A stretch of 33,826 bases of DNA from Marisediminitalea alba (GTDB lineage: Bacteria > Pseudomonadota > Gammaproteobacteria > Enterobacterales > Alteromonadaceae). A model generated the notes under the pieces. It did not search any database. It worked only from the letters and a program-made list of their open reading frames with translations, and was not told where the DNA came from. The stretch spans positions 1 through 33,826 of the forward strand of contig NZ_PVNP01000161.1 of NCBI RefSeq assembly GCF_002993365.1, read 5' to 3'. Position numbers and translations under genes: made by a program. Shown here one piece after another: positions 16,982 through 29,119 of this stretch (position 1 is its first letter; each line of letters starts with the position of its first letter).

Positions 16982-18619
16982 CTAAGCGACTTTAAACTGA
17001 CCAACCAGTTGGTTTAGCAGTTGCGACATTTCACTCAACTCGCGGCTCGCCACTTGTGTCTGGCTCGCTCCCAGTGAGGTTTGTTCACTCACAGAAGCTA
17101 TGCTGAAAGCGCTTTTCGACACATCGGCAACCGCCAAATTCTGGTTGTTGGCTGCATGAGATATGGTGCCATGCGCTGCTGCCAGAGCTTCTATTTTTTC
17201 ATTCATCTGAAGCAATGTCTGGCGACATTGCTGACCAATTTCTTTACCTTCTTCGGTGCTTTGTCGGCAGTCAGCCATGTTGGTTACGGTAGAATCCACC
17301 GATTTATGGATGTCATCAATGATCTGTTTAATATTGAGGGTGGACTGCTGTGTCTTGGAAGCCAGTGCCCGTACCTCATCGGCAACCACTGCAAATCCGC
17401 GGCCCTGTTCTCCGGCTCTGGCTGCTTCGATAGCGGCATTTAACGCCAGCAGATTGGTTTGTTCGGCAATACCGTTGATGACATCCAGCACGGTACCAAT
17501 TTGTTTGGATGACACTTGCAAGGCCTGAACGCTGTCCTGCGTTGTGCCCACAATACTGTCTATTTGGGTAATCTTATTTACCGTTAAGTCCAGATCGGCT
17601 ACACAGGCTTGCGACATATCACTGGTTTCACTGACGCTCTGAATAGCTTCTTCCGTTATCGACATAATGTGTTCTGCGGCAGTATGTAGCTGAGCCACCT
17701 GTTGATTAACCGTTGATGTATCAGATTTTTGTTGTACCAGGCCTTGTTCAATCTGAGAAGTTACCGCAGCCAGTTCTTCTGCCTGGGAAGCCAGTGAAAA
17801 TGTATTTTCGCTGATGTTATGCAATACTGACTTAAAATCAGATGTGAGTGAATTGAAAGAATGAGCAACAACGGATAATTCGTCTTTGCCTTTCACCGTA
17901 AACTGGTTGGTCAGGTCGCGCGATTGTGAAACGCTGGCTATATTTACGCCCAGTGAATTTAACGGCTTAACAATATTACGGGCGATCAGGCCGGCAACGG
18001 TCCATAGCAATAAAATACATATCGTGCTCTTAATGGCGATAGCTAGCAGGGCGTTCTGAAACTGCTCTTCAATGTCGGCAAAATAAACACCGGTTCCCAC
18101 AGCCCAGCCCCACTGACTCAAGCGCTTAACAAAAGAGGTTTTGCTTTCCTGTTCGCTGGAGCCAGGCTTTGGCCATTGATAAGTGGCAAATCCCTGATCC
18201 CGTTGCCGGATAGTATCTACAAACTTACCAAATGTATCTGAGATATATGCTTTGGAATGGCTTAACATCGGCTGGTCATTCAGATCGGTGGCGATAGGGT
18301 GCATCACCATTAATCCGTTATCATCAAAAGCAAAAAAGTAACCGCTCTTACCATATCGAGCATGTTTTACTGCATTTTTTATATATTGTTTTTGTTGCTC
18401 CGGGCTAAGAGACTTATCCTGAGTGATGGCTTCCAGCTGACTGTGTAAAGATAATAACAGGTGTTCTGCCTGAGACTTGCGCTCTTCTATGAGTAAGCGT
18501 TTCATATCGAGAGCAGAATCTACCTGCAACCAAATTAACGTGATACTGGCAATCAAAATTATAATTATAAGCTTTACTGATATACGTAGCTGACCAAGCC
18601 AGTGATTCACGCTTCCCAT
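16982..18619 (-). CDS. Methyl-accepting chemotaxis protein with Cache domain
   Basis: Transmembrane chemoreceptor of 545 residues. A first membrane helix (about 14-33) is followed by a periplasmic single-Cache domain recognised by [18 protein letters not shown] and [18 protein letters not shown], then a second helix (about 190-213), a HAMP domain and the cytoplasmic signalling coiled coil. The hairpin tip [20 protein letters not shown] with [15 protein letters not shown] is the CheA/CheW contact region. Ligand unknown; this Cache class often binds small organic acids. There is no C-terminal CheR/CheB tether pentapeptide. It stands alone and is bounded downstream by the palindromic repeat. Confidence 0.95.
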   Translation of the reverse strand: MGSVNHWLGQLRISVKLIIIILIASITLIWLQVDSALDMKRLLIEERKSQAEHLLLSLHSQLEAITQDKSLSPEQQKQYIKNAVKHARYGKSGYFFAFDDNGLMVMHPIATDLNDQPMLSHSKAYISDTFGKFVDTIRQRDQGFATYQWPKPGSSEQESKTSFVKRLSQWGWAVGTGVYFADIEEQFQNALLAIAIKSTICILLLWTVAGLIARNIVKPLNSLGVNIASVSQSRDLTNQFTVKGKDELSVVAHSFNSLTSDFKSVLHNISENTFSLASQAEELAAVTSQIEQGLVQQKSDTSTVNQQVAQLHTAAEHIMSITEEAIQSVSETSDMSQACVADLDLTVNKITQIDSIVGTTQDSVQALQVSSKQIGTVLDVINGIAEQTNLLALNAAIEAARAGEQGRGFAVVADEVRALASKTQQSTLNIKQIIDDIHKSVDSTVTNMADCRQSTEEGKEIGQQCRQTLLQMNEKIEALAAAHGTISHAANNQNLAVADVSKSAFSIASVSEQTSLGASQTQVASRELSEMSQLLNQLVGQFKVA

Positions 18620-18909
18620 AAAATAGTCTCACATAGTGATATTGTTTTAATTTTGCGCTCAGTATACGGCGTTTTAATCTGATGAAAATGCAGTATTTGT
18701 AAAATTAATAGAAAGTATAAGTCTCAAAATTGTTAAATTGTGCCTCGACTACTAGCGAGATAAGAGGCGATGAAATCCTTTGCCCGGTGTCGTTCATCCG
18801 ACAAGTTTGCAGATTTTAGCCACTTTTAATGATCAAATTTGAAATTCGATAAGCCATTTTTCCAGGATTTGGCAGGCTTTGCAGCAATACCAATTAACAG
18901 GAGCCTTGC
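18620..18909. other. Divergent intergenic region, chemoreceptor / DUF2306 gene
   Basis: 290 bases without a gene, containing promoters for two divergent genes. No confident flagellar sigma28 (TAAA-N15-GCCGATAA) site was found for the chemoreceptor; GCCGTATA near 18662-18669 on the minus strand is only a partial match. A TATACT on the minus strand in the same place could be a sigma70 -10. AGGAG precedes the plus-strand gene at about 18899. Confidence 0.3.
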
Positions 18910-19752
18910 ATGTTACGAATCATTACCACTGGCTTATCCGCTAAACCGGAACGAAAGTTAACAACGAATAGCTATTTAGATTGGACAGTCAAGGCGTGGG
19001 TGGCCGTTATTCTCACCGGCCAGTGGATATTTGCATTATACATCCTCGTACAATTTACGCTGCCGCTGTTAACCGGGCAGTTGGATGAATCCCGCTACGC
19101 TTATATGATCAGGGGGTACGTAAATGGCGACACTTTTAATAACGCTATTTTGTTGCTTCATGTGATACCCGTGATGCTGATTAGTCTGAGCGGCACATTT
19201 CAGCTATTTCCTGCTGTCCGGAAGCACTACCCACGATTTCACCGTATCAATGGTCGTGTTTATCTGGCCTTTGGCCTTTTGGGCGCTATTGGTGGACTCT
19301 ATCTTACCTGGGTAACCGGCAGTCGCCTGAGTGATTTGGGCGCGTTGGGGGTTACCGTAAATGGTTTGCTTATCCCGGTTATGGTTTATTTTGCCTGGCA
19401 CTACGCGCTGCAACGGGATTTCGCCCGTCATCAGCGTTATGCCGTACATGCTTTTATCTTAATTAACGGGGTATGGACATTTCGGTTGCTGCTGATGGGC
19501 TGGTTTATGCTCAATCAGGGACCACAGGGAAACAGCGCAAACCTGGATGGGCCAGCTGACGTTACGCTGTCGTTTGCGTCTTACCTGCTGCCCATGTTCA
19601 TTGCAGAACTGATTTTCAGGGCTCGTGCGCGTAATACGGTTGCCAACCGCGTGACAGTCAGCATCGCAGTGGGAATTGCCATACTTATTACTTTGTTGGG
19701 TACCGTTGCAGCCACAATGATGATGTGGGGACCTCGGATTGTTGGTTATTAA
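18910..19752 (+). CDS. DUF2306 family integral membrane protein
   Basis: A 280-residue multi-pass protein with roughly eight hydrophobic segments. The HVIPVMLISLSGTFQLFP region followed by HRINGRVYLAFGLLGA is the DUF2306 hallmark, with several His residues on or near helices (HYPRFHR, WHYAL, RHQRYAVHAF) resembling the layout of haem- or metal-binding membrane proteins. Molecular function is not established. AGGAG lies about 8 bases before the ATG. It is convergent with, and 3 bases from, the AraC-type regulator at 19756-20877, which may regulate it. Confidence 0.85.
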   Translation: MLRIITTGLSAKPERKLTTNSYLDWTVKAWVAVILTGQWIFALYILVQFTLPLLTGQLDESRYAYMIRGYVNGDTFNNAILLLHVIPVMLISLSGTFQLFPAVRKHYPRFHRINGRVYLAFGLLGAIGGLYLTWVTGSRLSDLGALGVTVNGLLIPVMVYFAWHYALQRDFARHQRYAVHAFILINGVWTFRLLLMGWFMLNQGPQGNSANLDGPADVTLSFASYLLPMFIAELIFRARARNTVANRVTVSIAVGIAILITLLGTVAATMMMWGPRIVGY

Positions 19753-19755
19753 GCG

Positions 19756-20877
19756 TTAATAAGGCACAACCGGATTGTTGGTAACGGTTTCTTTACTCAT
19801 ATAACGCTGACGATACTGATTTGGCGTACACCCCTCACTGGCCTTAAATGCACGGTTAAACGGTGCCAGTGAGGCAAACCCGGACTCCATGCTTATGACC
19901 AGTATTGTCCAGTGTTCACTTTGATGTGAGGTAAGCAGCTGTTTGGCGTAGCTAATTCGGTAGCTATTGATAAACTGATTCACATTGGCAGCAGCGCTCA
20001 TAGCCCTTATTGCCCGGCTTATTCTGTATTCAGAAACCTGTAGGGCATTGGCAATATCAATGGTTTTTAAATCGTGGTGCAAAAAGCGTTGTTCCTGTTC
20101 CATTAACAGCCTGATTTGATTAAACACCTTCTTATCCTCTGCGAGGATTGGCTCTGCTACGCCTTCGGTGCCAGTACTGATTTGGGCTATATTACTGATA
20201 TGCCTGCGCGAGAGATGTTGCCAGAATAAAATAATAAAAGTTACCAGGGTGATAAGTAGCGCGGAACTCACTACGAGCCAGGGCTTAATTTGACTGCTGA
20301 CATCGCTGGTCAAAATACCTTCGGCCACTACGGTGCAACTAAATACACCAGTAAAGAAACTGCCGGCAAACAATAATCGCTGGTACTGTGAGGTTTTGCT
20401 TGCCTGAGTAAAACCGCGCACAGCTTCCCAAAAGGCCAGTGCCAGAATAGTGGAGGACAGCAACTGAGTGATTTCTGAAACTGCGCCTTTAATCCAACCA
20501 GTGTTATCAGCTGTTAACCAGTTAACCGATTCCATCAGCTCCAGACTACGGCTTGTCATAACCAGCAAGGCAATAGAGGCGGCCAGCGCATAATGCTGGA
20601 TAGCGAGCGACTCAGCACCGCGAAACAACGCTCGGGAGATGAGCCAGATCACATTACAGGTAGCACAGGTGCCTAATGCAAACACATACTGATAGGGACT
20701 ATCTGCCTGAGCGGTTAACACCTGTAGCGCTACCATGGCGAGGGAGCCACTGAAAATAGCGGTAAGAATGTGCTCCACCCGAACCGGTCTGAAACTTAGC
20801 TGCGCCAGCATCACGGTTAAAGTGCAAAACAGAAGTACGTAATAAGCGTAATTAAGCCACATAAGCAGGCCACACAA
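19756..20877 (-). CDS. AraC-family regulator with N-terminal membrane domain
   Basis: 373 residues. The first ~225 form about seven hydrophobic segments (for example YVLLFCTLTVMLAQ and LVVSSALLITLVTFIILFW), and the last ~100 form an AraC/XylS double helix-turn-helix (TIDIANALQVSEYRISRAI, then ESGFASLAPFNRAFKASEG and TPNQYRQRY). The protein is therefore a membrane-bound one-component sensor-regulator. The signal is unknown. It is convergent with the DUF2306 gene and backs onto the second GGGGTCAG palindrome. The two genes probably act together, an inference from position. Confidence 0.88.
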   Translation of the reverse strand: MCGLLMWLNYAYYVLLFCTLTVMLAQLSFRPVRVEHILTAIFSGSLAMVALQVLTAQADSPYQYVFALGTCATCNVIWLISRALFRGAESLAIQHYALAASIALLVMTSRSLELMESVNWLTADNTGWIKGAVSEITQLLSSTILALAFWEAVRGFTQASKTSQYQRLLFAGSFFTGVFSCTVVAEGILTSDVSSQIKPWLVVSSALLITLVTFIILFWQHLSRRHISNIAQISTGTEGVAEPILAEDKKVFNQIRLLMEQEQRFLHHDLKTIDIANALQVSEYRISRAIRAMSAAANVNQFINSYRISYAKQLLTSHQSEHWTILVISMESGFASLAPFNRAFKASEGCTPNQYRQRYMSKETVTNNPVVPY

Positions 20878-20971
20878 GAAGTGCTGTTAATAATGTAAGA
20901 TGAACTTATGGTAGGGCAAAGCAGGGTGCTTGCAAGCGAGCAATTGTTAGTCTTTGTTTCAATAAAAAATA

Positions 20972-21042
20972 AATGGGGCAAAGGGAGTTCAAGGGGTCAG
21001 AGTAAGCTTACTCTGACCCCTTGAACTCCCTGACCCCATAAA
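20972..21042. repeat. GGGGTCAG-type palindromic repeat (REPIN-like), copy 2
   Basis: A perfect 25-bp palindrome without spacer, 20982-21006 against 21007-21031, is centred on TAAGCTTA. After one small mismatch the arms extend to ATGGGG (from about 20973) and CCCCAT. Each arm carries GGGGTCAG or its near variant twice. It lies about 10 bases after the ald stop and, read on the minus strand, is followed by a T-rich run, so it may also terminate ald. Same family as the copy at 16901. Confidence 0.88.
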
Positions 21043-21051
21043 TTTAGCGAC

Positions 21052-22179
21052 CTAAGCCAGTGCATCCAAAGCAGGGGTGTACTGAATACCCAGCTGATCA
21101 CCCAAAGCTTCAACAACCGCTTTATAGGTGACTTTACCTTCATGAACATTCAGGCCGTTCAACAGGTGGATATCTTCCATCATGGCTTGTTTAGGCCCTT
21201 TGTTGGCCAGTGCCAGACCAAATGGCAGTGTTGCATTGTTCAGTGCCATGGTAGAGGTACGAGCCACGCCGCCAGGCATGTTCGCTACACAGTAGTGGAC
21301 CACACCGTCGACGATGTAAACCGGATCCTGGTGAGTGGTGGCTTTTGACGTGGCAAAGCAACCGCCCTGGTCGATAGCTACGTCTACTACCACAGAGCCT
21401 TTTTTCATATTGGCAATATGTTGCTCATTTAGCAGTTTCGGCGCTGCTGCACCCGGGATAAGTACCGCACCAACCACCAAATCAGCAGACGCTGAATAAT
21501 GCTCAATCGCATCAACAGTTGAATAAACGGTTTTTACCTGACCGTTAAAGATATCATCCAACTGGCGTAAACGTGGGAGTGAACGGTCGAGAATAGTCAC
21601 ATCGGCGCCAAGGCCTAATGCCATTTTAGCAGCTTGTGTACCCACCACACCGCCGCCAATCACCAGCACTTTACCCGGTGCAACTCCCGGTACGCCACCA
21701 AGCAGTGTGCCACTGCCGCCGTGTGCTTTTTCAAGATAATGAGCGCCGGCCTGAACTGACATGCGGCCAGCCACTTCACTCATTGGTGCCAGTAATGGTA
21801 AGCCACCACGTGCATCGGTAACAGTTTCATAAGCAATACAGGTAGCGCCGGATTCAATCAGTAACTCAGTCTGAGTTGGATCGGGTGCCAGGTGCAGGTA
21901 GGTGTATAGCGTCTGACCACGGCTCAGTTGCTTACATTCCTGTGGCTGTGGCTCTTTTACCTTTACAATCATTTCCGCTTCGGCGAAAACCTGTTCGGCA
22001 CTGGCGGCAATACTGGCGCCAGCCTCTGCATACATTTCATCGGTAAAGCCAATGGCGGTACCCGCATTGGTCTCTACCATTACTTTATGACCGTGCATCA
22101 CGAACTCTTTAACCGCTGCCGGGGTTAAGCCTACACGGTACTCGTGATTTTTAATTTCTTTTGGTACACCCACTAACAT
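21052..22179 (-). CDS. ald: Alanine dehydrogenase
   Basis: NAD-dependent oxidative deamination of L-alanine to pyruvate and ammonium. The 375 residues fit the family (about 371-375). Conserved residues include R15 (HEYRVGLTP), K75 (VKVKEP) and H96 (YLHLAPD), the NAD-binding [18 protein letters not shown] and the catalytic Asp in VDVAIDQGG. It is divergent from an Lrp-family regulator across 133 bases, a classic arrangement in which the Lrp protein controls ald in response to amino acids. It is separated from the AraC-type gene by the second palindrome. Confidence 0.98.
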   Translation of the reverse strand: MLVGVPKEIKNHEYRVGLTPAAVKEFVMHGHKVMVETNAGTAIGFTDEMYAEAGASIAASAEQVFAEAEMIVKVKEPQPQECKQLSRGQTLYTYLHLAPDPTQTELLIESGATCIAYETVTDARGGLPLLAPMSEVAGRMSVQAGAHYLEKAHGGSGTLLGGVPGVAPGKVLVIGGGVVGTQAAKMALGLGADVTILDRSLPRLRQLDDIFNGQVKTVYSTVDAIEHYSASADLVVGAVLIPGAAAPKLLNEQHIANMKKGSVVVDVAIDQGGCFATSKATTHQDPVYIVDGVVHYCVANMPGGVARTSTMALNNATLPFGLALANKGPKQAMMEDIHLLNGLNVHEGKVTYKAVVEALGDQLGIQYTPALDALA

Positions 22180-22312
22180 AGTTGTCTCTGCCTGTTTAAA
22201 TAATTGAGTTACTAATGATGCTAGTATATCGGAAGGTTTTAAAATATATCTGCTGTAATTTTTCTATTGTCAGTGTAATATTCTTTTAAAAATACCTTTT
22301 GGAGAATTTAAT
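22180..22312. promoter_or_regulatory. Shared ald/lrp control region
   Basis: This 133-base divergent gap is strikingly AT-rich with TTTTAAAATATAT and TTTTAAAAATACC stretches, the kind of DNA Lrp dimers bind. I could not place individual Lrp boxes with confidence. TTGGAG just before 22313 is the lrp ribosome-binding site. Confidence 0.45.
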
Positions 22313-22798
22313 ATGTTGGTGAAAACGCCCAAACACCTCGACAGAATAGATCGCAACATACTTTCCATGCTGCAAAAAGACGGGCGGATTTCTAACGTTG
22401 AGCTGGCAAAACAGGTAGGGTTAAGTCCAAGTCCCTGTTTGGAAAGGGTTAAGCGGTTAGAAACCCAGGGCTATATAAAGGGCTATCATGCGCATCTGGA
22501 TCCGCATCAGCTAGGCGCGGCCATGCTGGTGTTTGTCGAGATTACCTTAACCAAAACTTCGGTAGATATTTTTGCCGAATTTTCAGCTGCGGTTCAGCAG
22601 CACGATGATATACAAGAGTGTCACCTGGTGTCGGGCAACTTTGATTTCCTGCTTAAAGCCCGGGTGGCTGATATGTCGAGCTACCGCAAATTGCTGGGTG
22701 ATACCTTATTGCGGCTGCCTGGTGTCAGTGCGTCACGAACGTACGTGGTAATGGAAGAAGTTAAAAGTACCAATAGCCTGCGAATTAATACAAAATAA
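22313..22798 (+). CDS. lrp: Lrp/AsnC-family leucine-responsive regulator
   Basis: 161-residue transcription factor. An N-terminal winged helix-turn-helix (RIDRNILSMLQKDGRISNVE, then LAKQVGLSPSPCLERVKRLE, about residues 11-55) binds DNA, and a C-terminal RAM/AsnC ligand domain forms the oligomer and amino-acid pocket (ECHLVSGNFDFLLKARVADM). The CLERVKRLE recognition helix is that of true Lrp. Divergent from ald and upstream of ftsK, as lrp-ftsK-lolA-rarA is ordered in many gammaproteobacteria. Whether it is the global Lrp or an ald-specific paralogue cannot be told from one copy. Confidence 0.95.
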   Translation: MLVKTPKHLDRIDRNILSMLQKDGRISNVELAKQVGLSPSPCLERVKRLETQGYIKGYHAHLDPHQLGAAMLVFVEITLTKTSVDIFAEFSAAVQQHDDIQECHLVSGNFDFLLKARVADMSSYRKLLGDTLLRLPGVSASRTYVVMEEVKSTNSLRINTK

Positions 22799-22823
22799 GG
22801 TCAGGATGGTATGATAAACTTTT

Positions 22824-22858
22824 GGGTCACCCGCTGAAGCCAGCCGCTTCTGTGACCC
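22824..22858 (+). other. Compound hairpin in the lrp-ftsK gap
   Basis: Outer stem GGGTCAC/GTGACCC (22824-22830 and 22852-22858) encloses an inner stem GAAGC/GCTTC with loop CAGCC. No T-tract follows. It could be a factor-dependent terminator of lrp or a leader structure of ftsK. Confidence 0.45.
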
Positions 22859-22929
22859 GGGTACGTGCGCAAAAATAAAACCAATGACCGGTGTATTCAT
22901 AACGCCGGCAAAGAGAGATATTTAGGGAT

Positions 22930-25452
22930 ATGGTGCGACTTTCTGGCGTTCAACGCATATGGGAGACAGGTATTATTATTGCCTGTGCTCTGGCGTTTTT
23001 TTTATTATTGGCGTTAGCCTCTTTTCACCCGGGTGATCCGGGCTGGAGTCAGGCTGGCCTGCAGAACGATGTCCATAACTGGGTTGGCCCAACGGGGGCC
23101 TGGACTGCCGATCTGTTCTTCTTTACCTTCGGCTATTTAGCCTATGCCACACCATTTTGCTGTGCGTTTATTGGCTGGTTTATTTTCCACAACATTAAAA
23201 CCTGGCGTGAACTTGACTACCTGACTATTGGTTTACGCCTGATTGGCGCTATTTTGATAGTGCTGGGCCTTACCGGCATCTTCAGTATAAATTTTGACGA
23301 CCTGTTCAGCTTTACCGCCGGAGGCCTGGTTGGCGATGTGATCAGCTCTGCGCTAATTCCGTATTTCAATGTTGCGGGTACAGTTCTGTTGCTGTTGTGC
23401 TTTTGTTGCGTGGGCTTTACGTTGCTGACCGGCATTTCCTGGCTACTGATTGTTGATAAGCTCGGTGAAAGTACGCTGTGGATCGGCCGTAAATCGATTG
23501 CCGCACCGCAAAAGCTGCTGGCGCTAAATATGCCTACCTTATCTTTACCGAATAAATCGGCTGATAAAGAGAAAGACAGTGATGAGCTGAATATTACCAG
23601 TTTACGTGCCGAGCCGCCCTCGGAAAAACCGGCTGAGAAAACGCCGCCTAAGCAAAACCCACAAGTGAAAGCGGAACGAAGCGAACCGACATTCTCTATT
23701 CCTGATGAAATCTTCGCCACGGATGACGACGAAGAAGACGACTTACCGCCGTTTATTGTGGATACCAAGGATGGGGCAGGGGAGTCCTTTAGTGCCGAAG
23801 GGCCCCGGTTTGCAAATGAACCAGCCACTGATCCGCCAACGGCCAATGAGCCGAATAAAACATCGTCGCCGATGCCAGCTCCGCCGCAACAACCAGCTGC
23901 CAGAGGGGCAAAACAAATCCGGCCGCCACGCGGTGAATCAGATGGTGATGAAGATATAGGCCCGATGCCCTCGTTTGAGTTGCTCGACAGACCAGACAAA
24001 AAAGAAAACCCGATCACCCAGGAAGAGCTGGACATTGTGTCCCGCCTGGTGGAAGAAAAGCTGGCTAACTTCAATATTGATGCCGCCGTGGTTGGGGTTT
24101 ATCCCGGCCCGGTGATCACCCGTTTTGAAATTGACCTGGCACCGGGTGTGAAGGTAAGCAAAATCACCAGTTTATCGAAAGATTTAGCACGTGAAATGTC
24201 GGCAACTTCGGTACGTGTGGTGGAGGTTATTCCCGGTAAATCAGTGATAGGCCTTGAATTACCCAATAAAAAGCGCGAAATGGTGCGCATGAGTGAAGTA
24301 ATTGAGTGTGAGGCTTTTCAGTCGAATGCTTCGGCACTTACCATGGTGCTGGGTGCCGATATCAGTGGCGATCCGGTCGTGGTTGATCTGGCTAAAATGC
24401 CCCACTTACTGGTAGCGGGTACCACTGGCTCGGGTAAATCGGTGGGGGTTAACGTGATGATCCTCAGCTTGTTATATAAGTCCACACCGGAAGACGTGCG
24501 GATGATCATGATTGATCCGAAAATGCTTGAATTATCGGTGTACGAAGGGATCCCGCATCTGTTGGCCGAGGTGGTTACCGATATGAAAGAAGCCGCCAAT
24601 GCCCTGCGTTGGTGTGTAGGGGAAATGGAACGTCGATACAAGCTGATGTCCGCATTGGGCGTACGTAACCTTAAGGGGTATAACACCAAAATCAAGCAGG
24701 CTATTGAAGCGGGCGAGCCCATTAAAGATCCACTGTGGCGCACCGAAGACAGTATGCTTGAAGAAGCTCCGGATCTGGAAAAACTGCCCTCCATTGTTGT
24801 GGTGGTTGACGAATTTGCCGACATGATGATGATTGTAGGCAAAAAGGTAGAAGAGCTGATTGCCCGGATTGCACAGAAAGCCCGGGCTGCAGGTATTCAT
24901 CTGGTGCTGGCTACCCAGCGTCCGTCGGTAGACGTTATAACCGGTTTGATTAAAGCAAATATTCCCACGCGAATTGCTTTTCAGGTGTCGAGTAAAATTG
25001 ACTCGCGCACTATTCTTGACCAGCAAGGTGCAGAAACGCTGCTCGGCATGGGCGATATGCTTTATTTACCACCGGGTAGCCCGGTACCCACCCGTGTGCA
25101 CGGTGCGTTTGTGGATGACCACGAAGTACACGCCGTAGTGGCTGACTGGAAGAAACGCGGCGAACCGGAGTACATCGATGAGATCCTTAACCCCGAGTCC
25201 ACCGCTGAAGTGCTGTTACCGGGTGAGCAACCAGAAGGTGGCGATCAGGAAGTGGATGCGTTTTACGATGAAGCCGTGGCATTTGTCACTGAAACCCGCC
25301 GCGCATCGGTGTCCAGTGTTCAGCGCAAATTCCGGATTGGTTACAACCGTGCAGCGCGTTTGGTTGAACAAATGGAGCAAAGTGGTGTCGTTACCCCTGC
25401 GGGCCACAACGGTAACCGTGAAGTGCTGGCTCCACCGCCACCGAGAGACTAA
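22930..25452 (+). CDS. ftsK: DNA translocase FtsK
   Basis: Divisome-anchored hexameric DNA pump that clears the septum of chromosome and activates XerCD at dif. The 840 residues contain four N-terminal membrane helices (to about residue 180), a Pro/Glu/Asp-rich linker (about 200-350), and the motor with Walker [11 protein letters not shown] near residue 497 and Walker [13 protein letters not shown] near 622. The C-terminal gamma winged helix ([25 protein letters not shown]) reads KOPS polarity. The linker is short compared with the 1329-residue E. coli protein, as common in other genera. lolA follows 13 bases later. Confidence 0.98.
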   Translation: MVRLSGVQRIWETGIIIACALAFFLLLALASFHPGDPGWSQAGLQNDVHNWVGPTGAWTADLFFFTFGYLAYATPFCCAFIGWFIFHNIKTWRELDYLTIGLRLIGAILIVLGLTGIFSINFDDLFSFTAGGLVGDVISSALIPYFNVAGTVLLLLCFCCVGFTLLTGISWLLIVDKLGESTLWIGRKSIAAPQKLLALNMPTLSLPNKSADKEKDSDELNITSLRAEPPSEKPAEKTPPKQNPQVKAERSEPTFSIPDEIFATDDDEEDDLPPFIVDTKDGAGESFSAEGPRFANEPATDPPTANEPNKTSSPMPAPPQQPAARGAKQIRPPRGESDGDEDIGPMPSFELLDRPDKKENPITQEELDIVSRLVEEKLANFNIDAAVVGVYPGPVITRFEIDLAPGVKVSKITSLSKDLAREMSATSVRVVEVIPGKSVIGLELPNKKREMVRMSEVIECEAFQSNASALTMVLGADISGDPVVVDLAKMPHLLVAGTTGSGKSVGVNVMILSLLYKSTPEDVRMIMIDPKMLELSVYEGIPHLLAEVVTDMKEAANALRWCVGEMERRYKLMSALGVRNLKGYNTKIKQAIEAGEPIKDPLWRTEDSMLEEAPDLEKLPSIVVVVDEFADMMMIVGKKVEELIARIAQKARAAGIHLVLATQRPSVDVITGLIKANIPTRIAFQVSSKIDSRTILDQQGAETLLGMGDMLYLPPGSPVPTRVHGAFVDDHEVHAVVADWKKRGEPEYIDEILNPESTAEVLLPGEQPEGGDQEVDAFYDEAVAFVTETRRASVSSVQRKFRIGYNRAARLVEQMEQSGVVTPAGHNGNREVLAPPPPRD

Positions 25453-25465
25453 CAGGAAGTCGTTT

Positions 25466-26080
25466 ATGAAATCATTGTTAAGCGGAGCTTTAGTGGCTCT
25501 TTCTTTTTTCTCTGTATCTGCGCTGGCCGATGATGCCGAAGCGTTAAAAACAAAGTTAGCCGGACTTGAGTCCTTCAAGGCTGCATTTACCCAATCGGTC
25601 ACTGATGAGAACGGTGAAGTCGTTCATAAAGCTACGGGTAACCTCACCATGGCCCGGCCGGATAAACTGCGCTGGGAAACCCAGTCGCCGGATGAAACCG
25701 TACTGATAGCCGATGGTTCCGCCGTTTGGCACATCGATGAGTGGGTAGAGCAGGTTACAGTGATGTCGCAGGCCCAGGCGATTGATAATAATCCCATGGT
25801 GCTGCTCACCAGTAACGACGACGCTACCTGGCAACAATATACGGTTAATGCAACCCAACCCAACACCTTTTCCGTTGCGGCAAAAGCTGAGGGCGGTCAG
25901 ATCCGTACGCTGAGTTTAAGTTTTGATGATAAAGGCCTGGCAAACCTGGTTATGCTCGACAGTCAGGGCCAGCAAAGCGCTATTAATTTTAGTCAGCGCG
26001 AATTTAACACGCCGATTTTCCCTTCGGCCTTTATTGCTGATGTGCCGGAAAGCTTTATGGTAGATGATCAGCGCCCATGA
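25466..26080 (+). CDS. lolA: Outer-membrane lipoprotein carrier protein LolA
   Basis: Periplasmic chaperone that carries lipoproteins from the LolCDE transporter to LolB. The start at 25466 gives 204 residues with a clear signal peptide ([21 protein letters not shown], cut before DD). A longer frame from 25178 overlaps ftsK and lacks a signal peptide, so it was rejected. AGGAAG lies 7 bases before the ATG. Family features include [20 protein letters not shown] and the C-terminal [20 protein letters not shown]. It overlaps rarA by 4 bases. Confidence 0.96.
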   Translation: MKSLLSGALVALSFFSVSALADDAEALKTKLAGLESFKAAFTQSVTDENGEVVHKATGNLTMARPDKLRWETQSPDETVLIADGSAVWHIDEWVEQVTVMSQAQAIDNNPMVLLTSNDDATWQQYTVNATQPNTFSVAAKAEGGQIRTLSLSFDDKGLANLVMLDSQGQQSAINFSQREFNTPIFPSAFIADVPESFMVDDQRP

Positions 26081-27392
26081 GTTTGTTTAGTCAGCAAACC
26101 TACGCGCCGCTGGCAGCCCGCATGCGACCTGCCACTCTGGATGAGTACGTAGGCCAGAGCCACCTGGTGGGGCCTGGCAAACCATTGCGTAAAATGCTCG
26201 AGTCGTCCCATTGTCACTCCATGGTGTTATGGGGCCCGCCGGGCACCGGTAAAACCACCATGGCAGAACTGATTGCGGTGTATACCAATGCACAGGTGAT
26301 TAAGCTTTCAGCGGTCACTTCAGGTGTAAAGGAAATACGCGCAGCCATGGATCAGGCCGAACAAAATAAATCCATGGGCGAGCGCACGCTGCTGTTTGTT
26401 GATGAAGTACATCGCTTTAATAAATCGCAACAGGATGCCTTTCTACCCTTTGTGGAATCCGGGGTAGTAACCTTTGTTGGCGCTACCACTGAAAACCCGT
26501 CTTTTGAGCTTAACAATGCATTGTTATCCCGGGTTCGGGTGTACGTGCTTAAAGGCATTGATGATGAGGCCCTCGATGCGCTGCTCGACAGAGCGCTGGC
26601 TGATACCAAGCGTGGATTGGGCGAGCGCAACCTGACCCTGGCCGACGATGCCAGAAATGCGCTGATTGGTTTATCCAGCGGCGACGGACGACGGTTGTTA
26701 ACCTATCTTGAACTGGCCAGTGACTTTACCAATCAATCACAGATAAGTCTTAATGATGTTGAGCAGGCGGTGGGTGAAAAGGTCGCCAGTTATGATAAGC
26801 AGGGCGATACGTTTTACGATCTGATTTCGGCGTTTCACAAGTCTGTACGGGGCTCTGACCCCGATGCGGCCCTTTATTGGTATGCGCGAATTTTAAATGG
26901 TGGCGGTGATGCGCTTTACGTGGCACGCCGTCTTCTGGCAATATCTTCTGAAGACATCGGCAATGCCGACCCACGGGCCATGCAGCTCTGTGTGAATGCC
27001 TGGGATGTGTATCATCGGGTAGGCCCGGCAGAGGGTGAGCGTGCCATAGCTCAGGCGGCAGTTTATTGCGCGCTGGCAGCCAAAAGTAACGCAGTGTATA
27101 TGGCCTTTAGCCAGGCTAAGCAGGATGCGCGGGATAAACCCGACTACCCGGTACCAGTGCACTTGCGTAATGCTCCGACTAAATTATTAAAAGAAATAGG
27201 CCATGGGGCGGAATACCGCTATGCCCATAATGAACCCAATGCGTTTGCCGCCGGGGAATGCTATTTACCTCCGGAAATTGCTGATGCCCGTTATTATGAG
27301 CCCAGCGAACGGGGCCTGGAAAAACAGCTTAAAGCCAAACGCGACTACCTTGACCAGTTAAATAATCAAAGCCAACAAAAACGGAACGGCTA

Positions 27393-27393
<1 letters not shown>
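26077..27393 (+). CDS. rarA: Replication-associated recombination protein A
   Basis: AAA+ ATPase related to clamp loaders that acts at stalled replication forks (also called MgsA). 438 residues: Walker [10 protein letters not shown] near residue 52, Walker [12 protein letters not shown] near 104, sensor 1 [10 protein letters not shown] and an arginine finger in LLSRVRVY, followed by the C-terminal tetramerisation region ([12 protein letters not shown]). The ATG overlaps the lolA stop (ATGA), and the TAA stop shares its last base with the crcB ATG, so the genes are tightly coupled. Confidence 0.97.
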
Positions 27394-29076
<1,683 letters not shown>

Positions 29077-29088
29077 CCGTTATTAAAT

Positions 29089-29119
29089 AAAAAAGGCCGC
29101 TAATTTAGCGGCCTTTTTT
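29089..29119. terminator. Bidirectional terminator between serS and tusE
   Basis: AAAAAAGGCCGCTA/TAGCGGCCTTTTTT (29089-29102 and 29106-29119) with a 3-base loop. T-runs exist on both strands, so it can end serS (plus) and the tus cluster (minus). The tusE stop codon at 29118-29120 overlaps its right edge. Confidence 0.93.

Noticed and set aside
18655..18690. Sigma28 (FliA) promoter for the chemoreceptor
   Set aside because: GCCGTATA only partly matches GCCGATAA and there is no TAAA at the right distance.
25178..25465. Upstream extension of the lolA reading frame
   Set aside because: It overlaps the ftsK C-terminal domain in another frame; the ATG at 25466 has a ribosome-binding site and begins a proper signal peptide.
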